This document shows positions 54,923 through 64,000 of a stretch of DNA of 64,000 nt, piece after piece. Source of the stretch: Fragilaria radians (lineage: Eukaryota > Bacillariophyta > Fragilariophyceae > Fragilariales > Fragilariaceae); contig CAAAJI010000008.1 of NCBI GenBank assembly GCA_900642245.1, positions 4,892 through 68,891 on the forward strand, written 5' to 3'. A model generated the notes under the pieces. The model saw nothing but the letters and a program-made list of their open reading frames with translations. It was not told where the DNA came from and ran no database searches. The position numbers were made by a program, and so were the translations under genes. The stretch's first letter is position 1, and each line of letters opens with the position of its first letter.

Positions 54923-56700
54923 TTTCCTGCATGGATGGATAGAAGTAGTAGGAAGAGGCATTCCATATAAATTTTCAACAGGTGATGGATGTATCTAGGC
55001 GAAGAAATGTAGAATAAATATATTAAGGAACAATATCTGACGATTAGCAATAGATCATGAAAAAGAATGAAATGTTGCTCGCAGCTAGAGCACAGATTAT
55101 CATTACAGACTAAATTGAATTATTGTTGCACTAACAGTTTTATTACATTTGCTTTTTTGATTTGTTAGTTTACTCCTTATTTTGGATAATTAGATCTAAA
55201 TGAGCTAAGGAGTTAAATCGTTATTTACTTGTCTACTTTTTATTTGTGGACCTAAGATGTCCATGAAAGCCAGAGACTCATAATTGGATGGATTTACGTT
55301 TAAAGATCTACAATGATGCTTTTTCCACAAACATGGAAAATGAGCTTTATAACAAGGGCATTATATCATACGTTATGGGTTATGAGCTGTTGTTGATTTA
55401 GACTTAAATGCCATTAGTGTAAAGATTATTGTATAAAGCAGCATCTATCTTCATCTAGGAATCAGATAGTATAAGATTGACTTTGATAAGTGCCCTCCAA
55501 TTTGAACCGATTTCTTTGATAATTGCTTTCAACCATCATCAGCCAGGTAAATTTTCAGCAATAATCAACTACCTACTGTGAAACATATATTGTGAAGCCT
55601 GACTCAAGTTCTGAATGAAAGGATAAATGGATGCAAAACTAGCTTAAATTTATTTCAAAAGGATTCATAGAAATGTAAGCACTTTTGATCCAACATAGTT
55701 TCGAATTATATTAATGGGATAAAAGTTATTTGAGATTGTGTTTAGTTACTATACTATGTATTTTGTTTCAAACATCATACACAGTAGTTGGCCATATGCC
55801 ATATGATATCCTCTTTTCTATCCTTCTAGTATGCCACGAGAGCTATCAGATCCATTTCAGAGGAGAGGGTAGGTGATTTGCCTATTCAGGTATATTTGAA
55901 AATTTAATGATTTTTTAGACATATCATAGCAAATAACTGACATTCCTCAACAAGAAATTCTTACTTTTAATTGTCATTTTGATTTTCATTTTCGTATCTC
56001 TCATTAACTCTATCTTCATTTTCTAGTAAGGCTTATGTGCTTTTCTGATGAATGCTCTTGTTACTCATTGCGACAAGTTTTGTAAAATCTATTTTGTGTT
56101 TTCATTTTCATATCTAGGTAAGAATTGTAAATACAGTATTGCAAAAAACTGTTTTGTAGTGCCTTCGCTAATTAACATTTTCAGTACGCATTTCTCGTCA
56201 TTTTTTGAATCATGGTACAAACATTAATCTATCCGTTAAGGGTGGCATTCTTGAATAGCGGATCGGAGATTGTATAAATAAGATTAAACAGACATGTGGA
56301 ATCTAAAATTCTAACGGCAAAATTGATTGAATAGGAAGAAAAAGAGAAAATTTTCAACGACTATTGTCAACAGCACAGCTTCTACCAAAATTGTTGATTC
56401 TAGCGACACCCCAACGACTCGATAGCATCTTCCGGTGTGTTACGTCAGGCGCTGGATAATCTAACACACACAACCTTCCCAACTCCCAACTCGATTTCGT
56501 GATCTCTTGGTCTTGTATAGAATCCGTGACGACAACGGGTTTGGAGTTGCTTGTGCAAAAGCAGGGAGGCACGTTCTCGATTGCACTGTAATATCTGATA
56601 ATTGCCTGGAGTCCGATCAGGTCTTCATACATTGCGCACCTCTGCCTTCGCCTCATACTAACTTAGATACATACATTGCAGCATCATTAACAAGTAGAAG
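54923..56700. other. Intergenic, no gene seen
   Basis: AT-rich spacer between the LHC gene and the WW protein gene. A 100-codon minus-strand ATG frame at 56354-56656, upstream of and divergent from the WW gene, has no recognisable motif and is left out. Confidence 0.35.
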
Positions 56701-59632
56701 ATGGGAAATCATAATTCCGCATCTAAAGACGATTTAAGTGAGGACATGTCAAGATCAAGGGAGAAATCCAAACAATCAGGACGTCATTCATTACCAAACA
56801 AACGCAATCCGCAGCGAAGAACTTTTCCAGGATCAGCAATTCTAGATAGCACTGTGATGCTATGCGGTGTCGATACAACTAACAATTCCGTTGATCAATG
56901 GTGTGCTGTAACGCCTACCAACGAAGACGAAGAAAGAATTAACTCTACTTTCCAATTTGATGGTGATCGCAAGAGTCAAAATCCTGACACAAAACAGAAT
57001 GCTTCCGCTCTCTTTGCACGAGCTCTTGTCAACGAAGTTACAAACAATCCAAATACTATGTCACCAGCCAAAATGACTGAGAGGGAGAAACGGCTTCTTA
57101 AAGCTCAGCAGGCGGCAATGAAACCGTCCAAGGGCTCATCTTCCAAAGCAGTCGGAGCTCCTGGAGGAATAGGAAAGCCCTCTCTATTTGGGAGCTTAGC
57201 CCACGCGTTCGGTGGAGGCTACGCGTCTTCTACTAATCTTGACAACCGGAATTCGGATGACTACGACAGCAGCGTCCAAGCAGATTCAGCGTCGGGTAGT
57301 AAATCAAACGTCAAAAGTCACAAGAATTCTTCTCAAATTCCCCCCACACTTACGAAAAAGACAGTGGAACCTCCCAACAGTATGAGCGAGAATAGAGCTC
57401 AAGCTGTTGTTGCTCATGCTGTTGAGCCTATGCTTTCCAAGCATAGAATCACAGTCGGATTATCCCTTAGTCGACGTCACTCTTCCGTTGGGCATCCAGA
57501 TACCGTCACAAGACAGACTGTCTTTGACTTTAACGAATTGCAAGATCGTGAGTACAAATTCGTTTCATCAACAGATGCAACAGGATGGAGAGCTGGCGGT
57601 GGAGAAAGAGGTGGAAGGACGTCACAACCAAGTCCAATAGAGTTTGACGAAGAATCTGACCACAACCAACATCAAAATTCCACCAAGAAACAACCGCAAA
57701 TACAGCAAACTTATAAGGTTGCAGCTCCTGACACAGTTCATATACCCATCATTCACATTGATGCTGAATCTCCGGAGGCAATCGATTCTATTATTTCGGC
57801 ATTGGCCAGAGGCGAGGTATTCATTCCTCACATGGCTGTTCTGCCAGAAGCTCTTTCAGTCAATGGCGTTTCACCACCCGATTTGGTTGTTCGCTTTGGT
57901 TGTGAAAGAAATGAAGACTCCCCACCTGACGAATGGCCGAATTGGTGCCTCGAGTTTATGCACAATCAACTTTACGAATATTTTCACTCCATGGGCGCTC
58001 GATGGATGAAACGTCCCTTCCAGATTACACTTGCAAAGAAAGTCCGATGGAAAACTGTCAAGCACATGAATCGTTACTTTGCACACGCCGAGCGAGTCTT
58101 GGATGCTTGGAGAGAAAAAGGTCCACAATATCTAGATCCGCAATTGAGTTATATTGAGGGTGGAGCAACACCGGAAGAAGTTGCAAGACCTCATGGAATT
58201 TACCTTTTCCGAAATGGAGTACCAACGAATTACTTTGCTCCGAACTTTGACCCACCTTACACAACAAAAATGACTCGATCACTTCTTACCAATGTCCTAG
58301 ACAAGTCATGGGATAAGAAACGTCGAGAGTGGACAAGCGAACCAGTGCCCAGATTAGTCACCCCATCATCTCTTGTTGGAGCCTTGTGTGGATACTCTGA
58401 TGGTACACAAGGCGGCTTCTTGGCAACCCAAGTAACGCAACAGGGCGCTGTTCAAAACACCATGATTGATACAGCTGCTTTGACACTTGAAGATGATTCG
58501 CGAATTGAAGAAGACCCATCGGTTATTTCAACCTTACTTTCTCATAAGCAACTAGAAAGTCATTCGCCTGTACCAACACCTAAGGATGCCCCATTTCAAT
58601 TGCATCCTAAGGATTCGAGCCCTGCGCAGACGTCCGGATACTTGGCTTTTGTATCATCGGGCGACACGGATCAGAATTCGCAACTTAATACCTCGAATAA
58701 CAAACGGAAGACTGATCTTCAAATACCATTGGAAAATTCTGCATCGGGGTCATCCACACGGAACTTATTATCGGAAATGAAAGTCTCCTCCAACGAACAA
58801 CAATATCGAGACACAGTTTCTGATGTTGCAACTTCATCCGTGACAGTGTCTCGCGGGAATACAACTTCTCAACTAATACGAAGAGCTGGAGCCAAAGTAA
58901 GTCATATCTTTGCTTTCAAAACTCTGACAAAAATTCACTTTTCTCTAGAACTGAGTCTTTAACCGCTGCTTTCTTCTCTTGCTTTATTTCCTCACCATTC
59001 AAAAGACTGGAAAATCAATTGAACAGGTACCAATTATCAGAGAACAAGAGACAGAAGCAGCAGGAGAGCAGGAAAGGAAAGAAAGCGTTAAAGGTTCATC
59101 ACTTACCGTTATGACAAGAAAGGCTCCCACCTCCGAGGAGAAGAAGAATGAGTCTTTCGTCCCTCGTTACTCGCTGCAAACTTCATCAACAGATACTCAA
59201 TCAGTACATCGCAGCGATTCCAATATCTCACTAGAGTACAGTTTAGATTCATCTATGCTGGGAGGAGGCGATTCTCAAACGACAAGTCCTTACTTTCATA
59301 ACAACGAAACTGCGGGATCTATCGCAACCAGCACTTCATCGAGAAGAGCCATGGTTCGGAAAAAGAGAGCATCGCGAAAAGGATTGCTTTCAAAAACTAC
59401 AGAAGATGAGCCATCAGAAACTGAAGGATCTATTTTATCCAATGAAACAAGCGCAACTGAGCCTCCTCCGCCTTCTGATCAAGAGTTATTTGCGTTAGGC
59501 TGGGCGAAGGCTCTGGATCCGAAAAGCGGAGCGTACTACTACTTTACCTTGGATAGAAGCAAAATAGTTTGGGATAATCCTTTACTGGAGCCAAGTGTCT
59601 TTTCTGGCAGCACGGCAAGTACTTATCAATGA
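56701..59632 (+). CDS. Predicted N-myristoylated protein with C-terminal WW domain
   Basis: Exon 1 is 56701-58896, with a GTAAGT donor at 58897. Exon 2 starts at 59006 (AAAAG acceptor) or 59027 (GAACAG acceptor), both in frame, giving 940 or 933 residues. The N-terminus MGNHNSASK fits the myristoylation pattern (Gly2, Ser6), so membrane attachment is inferred. Residues 10-340 are basic, Ser-rich and probably disordered. A folded domain of about 170 residues follows (from VHIPIIHIDAESPEAIDS through PDLVVRFGCERNED, FHSMGARWMKRPFQITLAKK and GIYLFRNGVPTNYFAPNF). It matches nothing I recognise. After a Ser-rich region the last 40 residues form a WW domain (LGWAKALDPKSGAYYYF..SKIVWDNP), which binds proline-rich peptides. 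It looks like a membrane-linked adaptor. Function unknown. Confidence 0.75.
58897..59026 (+). other. Intron of the WW protein gene, acceptor ambiguous
   Basis: The donor is GTAAGT. A TAG at 58946-58948 would lead to an immediate stop. The two usable acceptors are 59004-59005 (AAAAG) and 59025-59026 (ACAG). The choice changes the protein by seven residues. Confidence 0.7.
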
Positions 59633-59691
59633 GTGGTGTGATGAAAATTTTGGAATTATAGTTAAAGTAAATTATTCGGTGTTTTCGTTTG

Positions 59692-60924
59692 TTACACTTC
59701 TGTATGAGATTCAATATCAAAATCCAAGGGCGAATCTTTTTCATATTCAATATCTGGATTATTCTTGTTTGGAGTTCTATAGGTTGAAATAGCTACTTGA
59801 TCGTTACCAGATAGAGTGCTGCCATGGAAATCATCATAGTCTTTTGTGGGTGTATAATATCTGGATGGAGAATTGTCAAATGACGGTCTAGGTGAATCCA
59901 TAGGCAGATAATTTTCCTTTTTGTTCTGCTCATGCTCATTCAATAGGGCTTCTTCGTCATCTTTAAGTGAATCCGAAACTTCCTTCGGCATGCATTCTCG
60001 AATAAATGTTGCCAATGCGCTTGTCGAATCATCCAATGGCACCAAATGTTCTTCCGATAGCTCCGTGACATGAGATGACGTTTCCAGTGGCAACGCCTCA
60101 TCGAGAGACCAAGGAGATAGAAGCATACTTTCAGTCATAGTCGAGACTCGAGACATGACATCCAAAGCAACGATATCCCGTTGTCTCGAATCAGACTTTA
60201 TTTCGCCCCTAGTGGTTGTCGTTGTAACCCAATATCCACTATCCGAACCGGCACTTGTATCACCCTCCGTAGTCGGTTGTGGTTCCATCATTCCTCGGTT
60301 CGGAGTCCACATACGTTTATTCTTACTTGTCGTCTTTCGGGGTGTCCTTGTTGCAGAATTAGTAGTTGTTGGCAACACGTGACGTGGTGATGACATGGAA
60401 TTTTTTTCTTGGTATTTCTTTTGTAACATCAGTTGGGGATCCTCCGATAAGTCTTTTCCTTGTTTACCTTGCCAACGTTCTCGTAAATCATACATAAATA
60501 AAAAGATGGCAAAAACAATTAAAATACAAGCCAAACCAACAACAATAATAGCAGGAAGGATAATAGTATTCGTTTCCGTTGTACCCATAGTCGATGGAAG
60601 TGGGGGTAATATCTGTTCTATCAAGGCAATAGGTGCCACTGTAGGAAATGTACCATTCCGTTCATCCATGATACCCTCTTGTGTCAACCGACGCCGAGAT
60701 GAAAAGAATGACATCCTCGTTGTTGTTGTAAAAAGGGGTGTACTCGTAGACATTTCCAATGCTGTTGTTGTTGCAGCAGCCGCTGCCACAGATGGTGCCA
60801 AGGATACAATAATCATCCATGCAGAACCCAGGGCACATAAAAATCCAAAAAATGCCAAAAGAACCATACTTTTTTCTTGACGACTAAATTGATGGCAAAG
60901 AAGGTGATGTATATAAAATTCCAT
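59692..60924 (-). CDS. Membrane protein with two hydrophobic helices, unknown family
   Basis: The protein has 410 residues from the ATG at 60924. Helix 1 is at about residues 20-49 and helix 2 at about 121-145 (IILPAIIVVGLACILIVFAIF), separated by a Thr/Ser-rich loop with an RRRL cluster that could be a processing site. The C-terminal 265 residues are Ser/Thr/acidic, with several TPxK and SP sites, and look disordered. Helix 1 may act as a signal peptide or anchor. No family is recognised. It is convergent with the WW gene (59 bases apart) and divergent from the FabI gene (418 bases apart). Confidence 0.6.
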   Translation of the reverse strand: MEFYIHHLLCHQFSRQEKSMVLLAFFGFLCALGSAWMIIVSLAPSVAAAAATTTALEMSTSTPLFTTTTRMSFFSSRRRLTQEGIMDERNGTFPTVAPIALIEQILPPLPSTMGTTETNTIILPAIIVVGLACILIVFAIFLFMYDLRERWQGKQGKDLSEDPQLMLQKKYQEKNSMSSPRHVLPTTTNSATRTPRKTTSKNKRMWTPNRGMMEPQPTTEGDTSAGSDSGYWVTTTTTRGEIKSDSRQRDIVALDVMSRVSTMTESMLLSPWSLDEALPLETSSHVTELSEEHLVPLDDSTSALATFIRECMPKEVSDSLKDDEEALLNEHEQNKKENYLPMDSPRPSFDNSPSRYYTPTKDYDDFHGSTLSGNDQVAISTYRTPNKNNPDIEYEKDSPLDFDIESHTEV

Positions 60925-61342
60925 TTGTTTGATCGGTAACCTAAGATGCGTATCGTTACTCTTGTTTCTACGTTGCTGCTTTGGTAACTTTTATATTTTA
61001 TGAGCAACTATCCGAAACTCCAAATATAATTTTGGAGAGAGTCAGTTCTCATACGTTGACATTGTTGTGAGTTGTTGTTGATGGTAGGACTTTTAATTTG
61101 TGTGGATTGGTATTTTGTGACGTCTAAATAGAGACAGAGTAGACTTTGTCTTGCATGTGTGATTGTGAATATCAATATCTTGCTTCCAATCCATCAAACT
61201 ACGACATAGCAATTGAGTCGTTCGAATTGGAGTTGTCAGTGATTGTGTTTTCATTTTCGAACAAAACTCAAAACCCTATCCATCTCCATGATTTAGGTAG
61301 GAACTGGAATAACAAGTTCGTTCGACAAAAGTATTCCCTCTC
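60925..61342. promoter_or_regulatory. Shared divergent upstream region
   Basis: These 418 bases contain the 5' ends of both the two-helix membrane protein (minus) and the FabI-type reductase (plus). I could not identify specific elements. There is no obvious frame that would add a targeting peptide to the reductase. Confidence 0.4.
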
Positions 61343-62143
61343 ATGAGTAAAACAGTTCTTATTTTGGGTGTGGCGAATCATCGTTCGATTGCATGGGCAT
61401 GTGTTCAATCATTTCTGGAACGTCAATATCGAGTGGTATTTACATATCAGAATCAACGATTCGCCAAGACTTCTCAAGATTTGATATTGAACTCGGGGTA
61501 TGAATCACAAGTACTGTTCGCTTTACCCTGTGATGTTCAAAACAATGAATTGCCCATACTATTCCAAGATAGACTTCCTGAACTATTGGGTGATACTCTA
61601 AAATTAGATGCTATCATACATTCCATCGCCTATGCTCCATCGGACGCAATGAAGGGAGGTTCGTTGATGACGACATCGCGACAAGCATTTCTTCAGGCTC
61701 ATGAAATTTCAGCCTACTCATTCCTTGAAACTGCACAATGTGCTCTTCCACTTTTGATACCAGGAATATCGTCCTTGACGACATTGTCCTATCTGGGTGC
61801 AGTCCGTGCCGTACCGAATTACAATGTTATGGGGCCTGCCAAGGCAAGTTTAGAGGCATTGGTTCGTGGTATAGCGTTAGAGTTACCACAGTATCGAATC
61901 AATGCTGTGAGTGCTGGACCGATTGCTACATTAGCATCAAGGGGGATATCCAACTTTTCAACGTTGTTGCATCAAGTTCCTCAGCAGGCACCTCTCCAAC
62001 GGAACGTCACAGTACAGGAAGTTGCCAACACTGTACGGTATGTAGCAACCGAAGCCACTGGAATGACAGCACAGACCATCTACATTGATGCTGGTTTTCA
62101 TACTGCCGTGGGTGGGATATCTTCCACAACTTCTTCCTCCTAA
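61343..62143 (+). CDS. FabI-type enoyl-ACP reductase
   Basis: The protein has 266 residues from the ATG at 61343, no intron. It is a classic FabI short-chain dehydrogenase: the diverged nucleotide motif LILGVANHRSIAW in place of TGxxxGxG, FTYQN, CDV, the IIHSIAYAP block, SYLGAVRAVPNYNVMG and SAGPIATLA. Catalytic residues are Y160 and K167 (spacing YxxxxxxK), with Y150 matching the third FabI Tyr. It reduces enoyl-ACP with NAD(P)H in type II fatty acid synthesis, normally in the plastid. This reading begins directly at the Rossmann strand with no signal or plastid presequence. Location and partner are therefore uncertain; mitochondrial, cytosolic or missed-exon explanations remain. The tail is a short Ser/Thr-rich run. 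Confidence 0.88.
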   Translation: MSKTVLILGVANHRSIAWACVQSFLERQYRVVFTYQNQRFAKTSQDLILNSGYESQVLFALPCDVQNNELPILFQDRLPELLGDTLKLDAIIHSIAYAPSDAMKGGSLMTTSRQAFLQAHEISAYSFLETAQCALPLLIPGISSLTTLSYLGAVRAVPNYNVMGPAKASLEALVRGIALELPQYRINAVSAGPIATLASRGISNFSTLLHQVPQQAPLQRNVTVQEVANTVRYVATEATGMTAQTIYIDAGFHTAVGGISSTTSSS

Positions 62144-63008
62144 TTCTGCCCACTACAATGTCTCTATCTGGCTTTTGATACAATAATCATGACAAATGGC
62201 CACACTTGACTCTTTGTTCTTGCTCCTCAGCTGGAAACATCAAGAAGGAAGGGGTCATTCCTCTATGAACATACTATGAATTGCTTTTTACAGTTGGCTC
62301 TCATGTCTTACAGAGTTGATTTTTGCTTTAAAACAAAGATTTGTGAATTGTATCGTAAAGTTCAATTTTGACGAGTTACAAGAACAAAGCAAAGCAATAG
62401 CAATCAGTGAATTCAAGCTTACCTTGTCTAGTTACCCCTTTTAGCTACCTGTGATATATTGGATAGAGTCTTGGTTGAAAAATTCATCAATAAATTAACG
62501 AATACACAAAAGTCTGCTCGATGTAAACAAAAGTCTATCCATCACTGAATAATGTCTCAAACATCATAGTCTAAAGTGTATACTTGAAGTACAAAGCCGG
62601 ATGGGATGTAGTGAAGAACTCAAAGTTAGTAAATATTCTGGATAATATTCATCCCATTTTGTTACTTATGAGCAAAGTTTGTATGCGAAATTTAAAGTCA
62701 AAATTCCACTCTTTCATCGTAACAATACGTACATGATGGATCTTCAACATCCAGCAGGCATGTTTCATTCATACAAAAAATTCATTCATTGATCGCATCT
62801 TAGAGGCGTGATTAACAACACCATATCTGTGTCTATTAGCTATTCTAGAATGTGCCTTGATAGAATCCGAAGTGTATTTTATTTTATTTTATTTATTGCA
62901 CTTTATTTTCAAAGGCTTACTTACCTGGTAAGGCTTGATTCGATCAATTGTTAATGCATCATTCTAGAAACAATTATGCGTGCAGTTTTGATCTCGTGTT
63001 GGATTACG
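62144..63008. other. Intergenic between convergent genes
   Basis: AT-rich spacer with an ATTTT pentamer run at about 62876-62897. No gene is supported. Confidence 0.4.
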
Positions 63009-64000
63009 CTATTTTTCTGCTACGTGGTTGAATGGTTCTGGAAACTTACAGTCAGTGCCAAGTTTGTTAAAAACTCCTCCGAGGACACGGCATGCAGCTG
63101 TCTGTCCTGAAAGAGCGGCTGATGGTACAGTGCTGGACCACTCGTCATGAGGAATAGCTTCACCAGCAAAGTATACTTGTTTGTTTCCCAATGGCATTAA
63201 TAACGTCCAAAGGTCCCGACGGTACTGTGATGTGTCATATTTCATTATCGACCAACCTCCTAAAATATATGGTTCCTGAGTCCAATCTTTGAATATATGA
63301 CTAACATAATTCGCTCTGCAGGCACCACCGAAAACCTTATCCATGTGATCAATAACTATTGACAATATCTCATCATCTTCGAGTCCGGCAAAGTCATCCA
63401 AGTACCTGTCTGTAACGAGGATTCCCAGAATGTTACTAGAGGATCCTTGTTTGTAAGAAGCATCCCATAATAAAATCTCTCCATTTTTTTCTCCATAGAA
63501 TGGAGGATAAATCTCAAATGATTTTCCAGCCTCGTAAAATCTGTTGGAAAACTTGATGAATCCTTTCAAAACTCTTCGAAACTTGAACTTTTTCAAGATT
63601 TTCTTGAAGCTTAGAGGTAGAGGAGGCCTGAATGAGATGACATCTGATCGAAGAACCTGGACTGATGCAGTCACTATGGTATTTTTGGCCTTGAGCTTAA
63701 CGCCATTGATGCATTCAACGTAAACATTTTTACTGTTCGAATAGTCAATGAGATTGACGGGACATTCATACATTATCACGTTCTTAACAGTTGGGTATAT
63801 ATAAGTATGAAAAAAGTCATACCAAGATGAGTCGACAAATATTTCATCCAACTCTTTTCCATTGTCATCGCCAACCGCGGGCGATTCGAATCTCTTGCCG
63901 TCTTCGAAGAAAACAAAAGGCTTATCGTCGACTGCAGTCTTGGTAATAATATCAACCTTCCGATTATTCACAATTGATTTTAAGACCTTTGCATTGGGGT
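63009..64000 (-). CDS. FAD-dependent amine oxidase, copy 5 (N-terminus outside the window)
   Basis: The frame is open to the right edge, so the FAD-binding N-terminus lies beyond the window. The visible part, about 330 residues, includes KPFVFFEDGKRFESPA, YILGGWS, VYFAGEAIPHDEWSS and ALSGQTAACRVLGG, all intact and in one frame. The C-terminus is short (KFPEPFNHVAEK) and lacks the Pro-Thr-Lys tail of copies 1 and 2. It is more diverged than the others and is probably an older member, and functional as far as can be seen. Confidence 0.85.
   Translation of the reverse strand, partial: PNAKVLKSIVNNRKVDIITKTAVDDKPFVFFEDGKRFESPAVGDDNGKELDEIFVDSSWYDFFHTYIYPTVKNVIMYECPVNLIDYSNSKNVYVECINGVKLKAKNTIVTASVQVLRSDVISFRPPLPLSFKKILKKFKFRRVLKGFIKFSNRFYEAGKSFEIYPPFYGEKNGEILLWDASYKQGSSSNILGILVTDRYLDDFAGLEDDEILSIVIDHMDKVFGGACRANYVSHIFKDWTQEPYILGGWSIMKYDTSQYRRDLWTLLMPLGNKQVYFAGEAIPHDEWSSTVPSAALSGQTAACRVLGGVFNKLGTDCKFPEPFNHVAEK

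Noticed and set aside
56354..56656. 100-codon ATG frame divergent from the WW gene
   Set aside because: No recognisable motif or hydrophobic pattern. It lies in the promoter region of the neighbouring gene and could be chance.
1..64000. tRNA or rRNA genes
   Set aside because: No convincing B-box with matching acceptor stem and no rRNA core sequence was noticed. A covariance-model search would be needed to exclude them.

Overview
This is a stretch of nuclear genome from a eukaryotic alga, almost certainly a diatom. The main evidence is a fucoxanthin-chlorophyll a/c binding (LHC superfamily) gene at 54.1-54.9 kb whose product starts with a signal peptide and the diatom plastid-import motif ASA|F. 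Ty1/copia retroelement remains of the kinds abundant in diatoms, AT-rich spacers, few short GT-AG introns (70, 79 and about 109-130 bases) and Ser/Thr/Pro-rich single-pass membrane proteins agree with this. I cannot name the genus from sequence alone. Two runs of N (22057-22639 and 51816-51835) mark assembly gaps.

Layout. At 0.8-7.1 kb, two decayed copia 3' ends with related LTRs flank a convergent pair: a plastid DUF3119-like protein and a PEX11-like peroxisome protein. At 7.1-14.4 kb, two intact FAD amine oxidase genes lie in directly duplicated blocks, with a secreted M14 zinc carboxypeptidase (one intron) and a copia tail between them. At 15.9-21 kb lie a single-pass membrane protein with a cytoplasmic PDZ domain and, convergent to it, mannose-6-phosphate isomerase. 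At 22-26.5 kb there is a long copia polyprotein whose 5' part lies in the gap and whose 3' end is broken. It is followed by a NUDT15-like Nudix hydrolase, a badly decayed copia gag on the minus strand (28.2-29.7 kb) and another single-pass membrane protein.

At 33.4-42.3 kb a direct tandem duplication of about 4.57 kb carries two further amine oxidase copies. Both are broken by the same two single-base frameshifts. At 44.1-46.5 kb there is a second copia gag-protease-integrase fossil. From 46.7 kb come an RmuC-family protein, a membrane-anchored GH1 beta-glucosidase, the LHC gene, a predicted N-myristoylated WW-domain protein, a two-helix membrane protein and a FabI-type enoyl-ACP reductase. 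A fifth amine oxidase copy runs off the right edge.

The genes are mostly independent housekeeping or signalling genes, not one pathway. The most unusual signal is the amine oxidase family: five copies in 64 kb, in both orientations, with a repetitive Pro-Thr-Lys tail of variable length, one recent tandem duplication of an already frameshifted copy, and a 91-base patch of synonymous differences whose alleles match other paralogs, as expected from gene conversion. All family assignments come from motif reading, with no database search. Start codons were required to be ATG.
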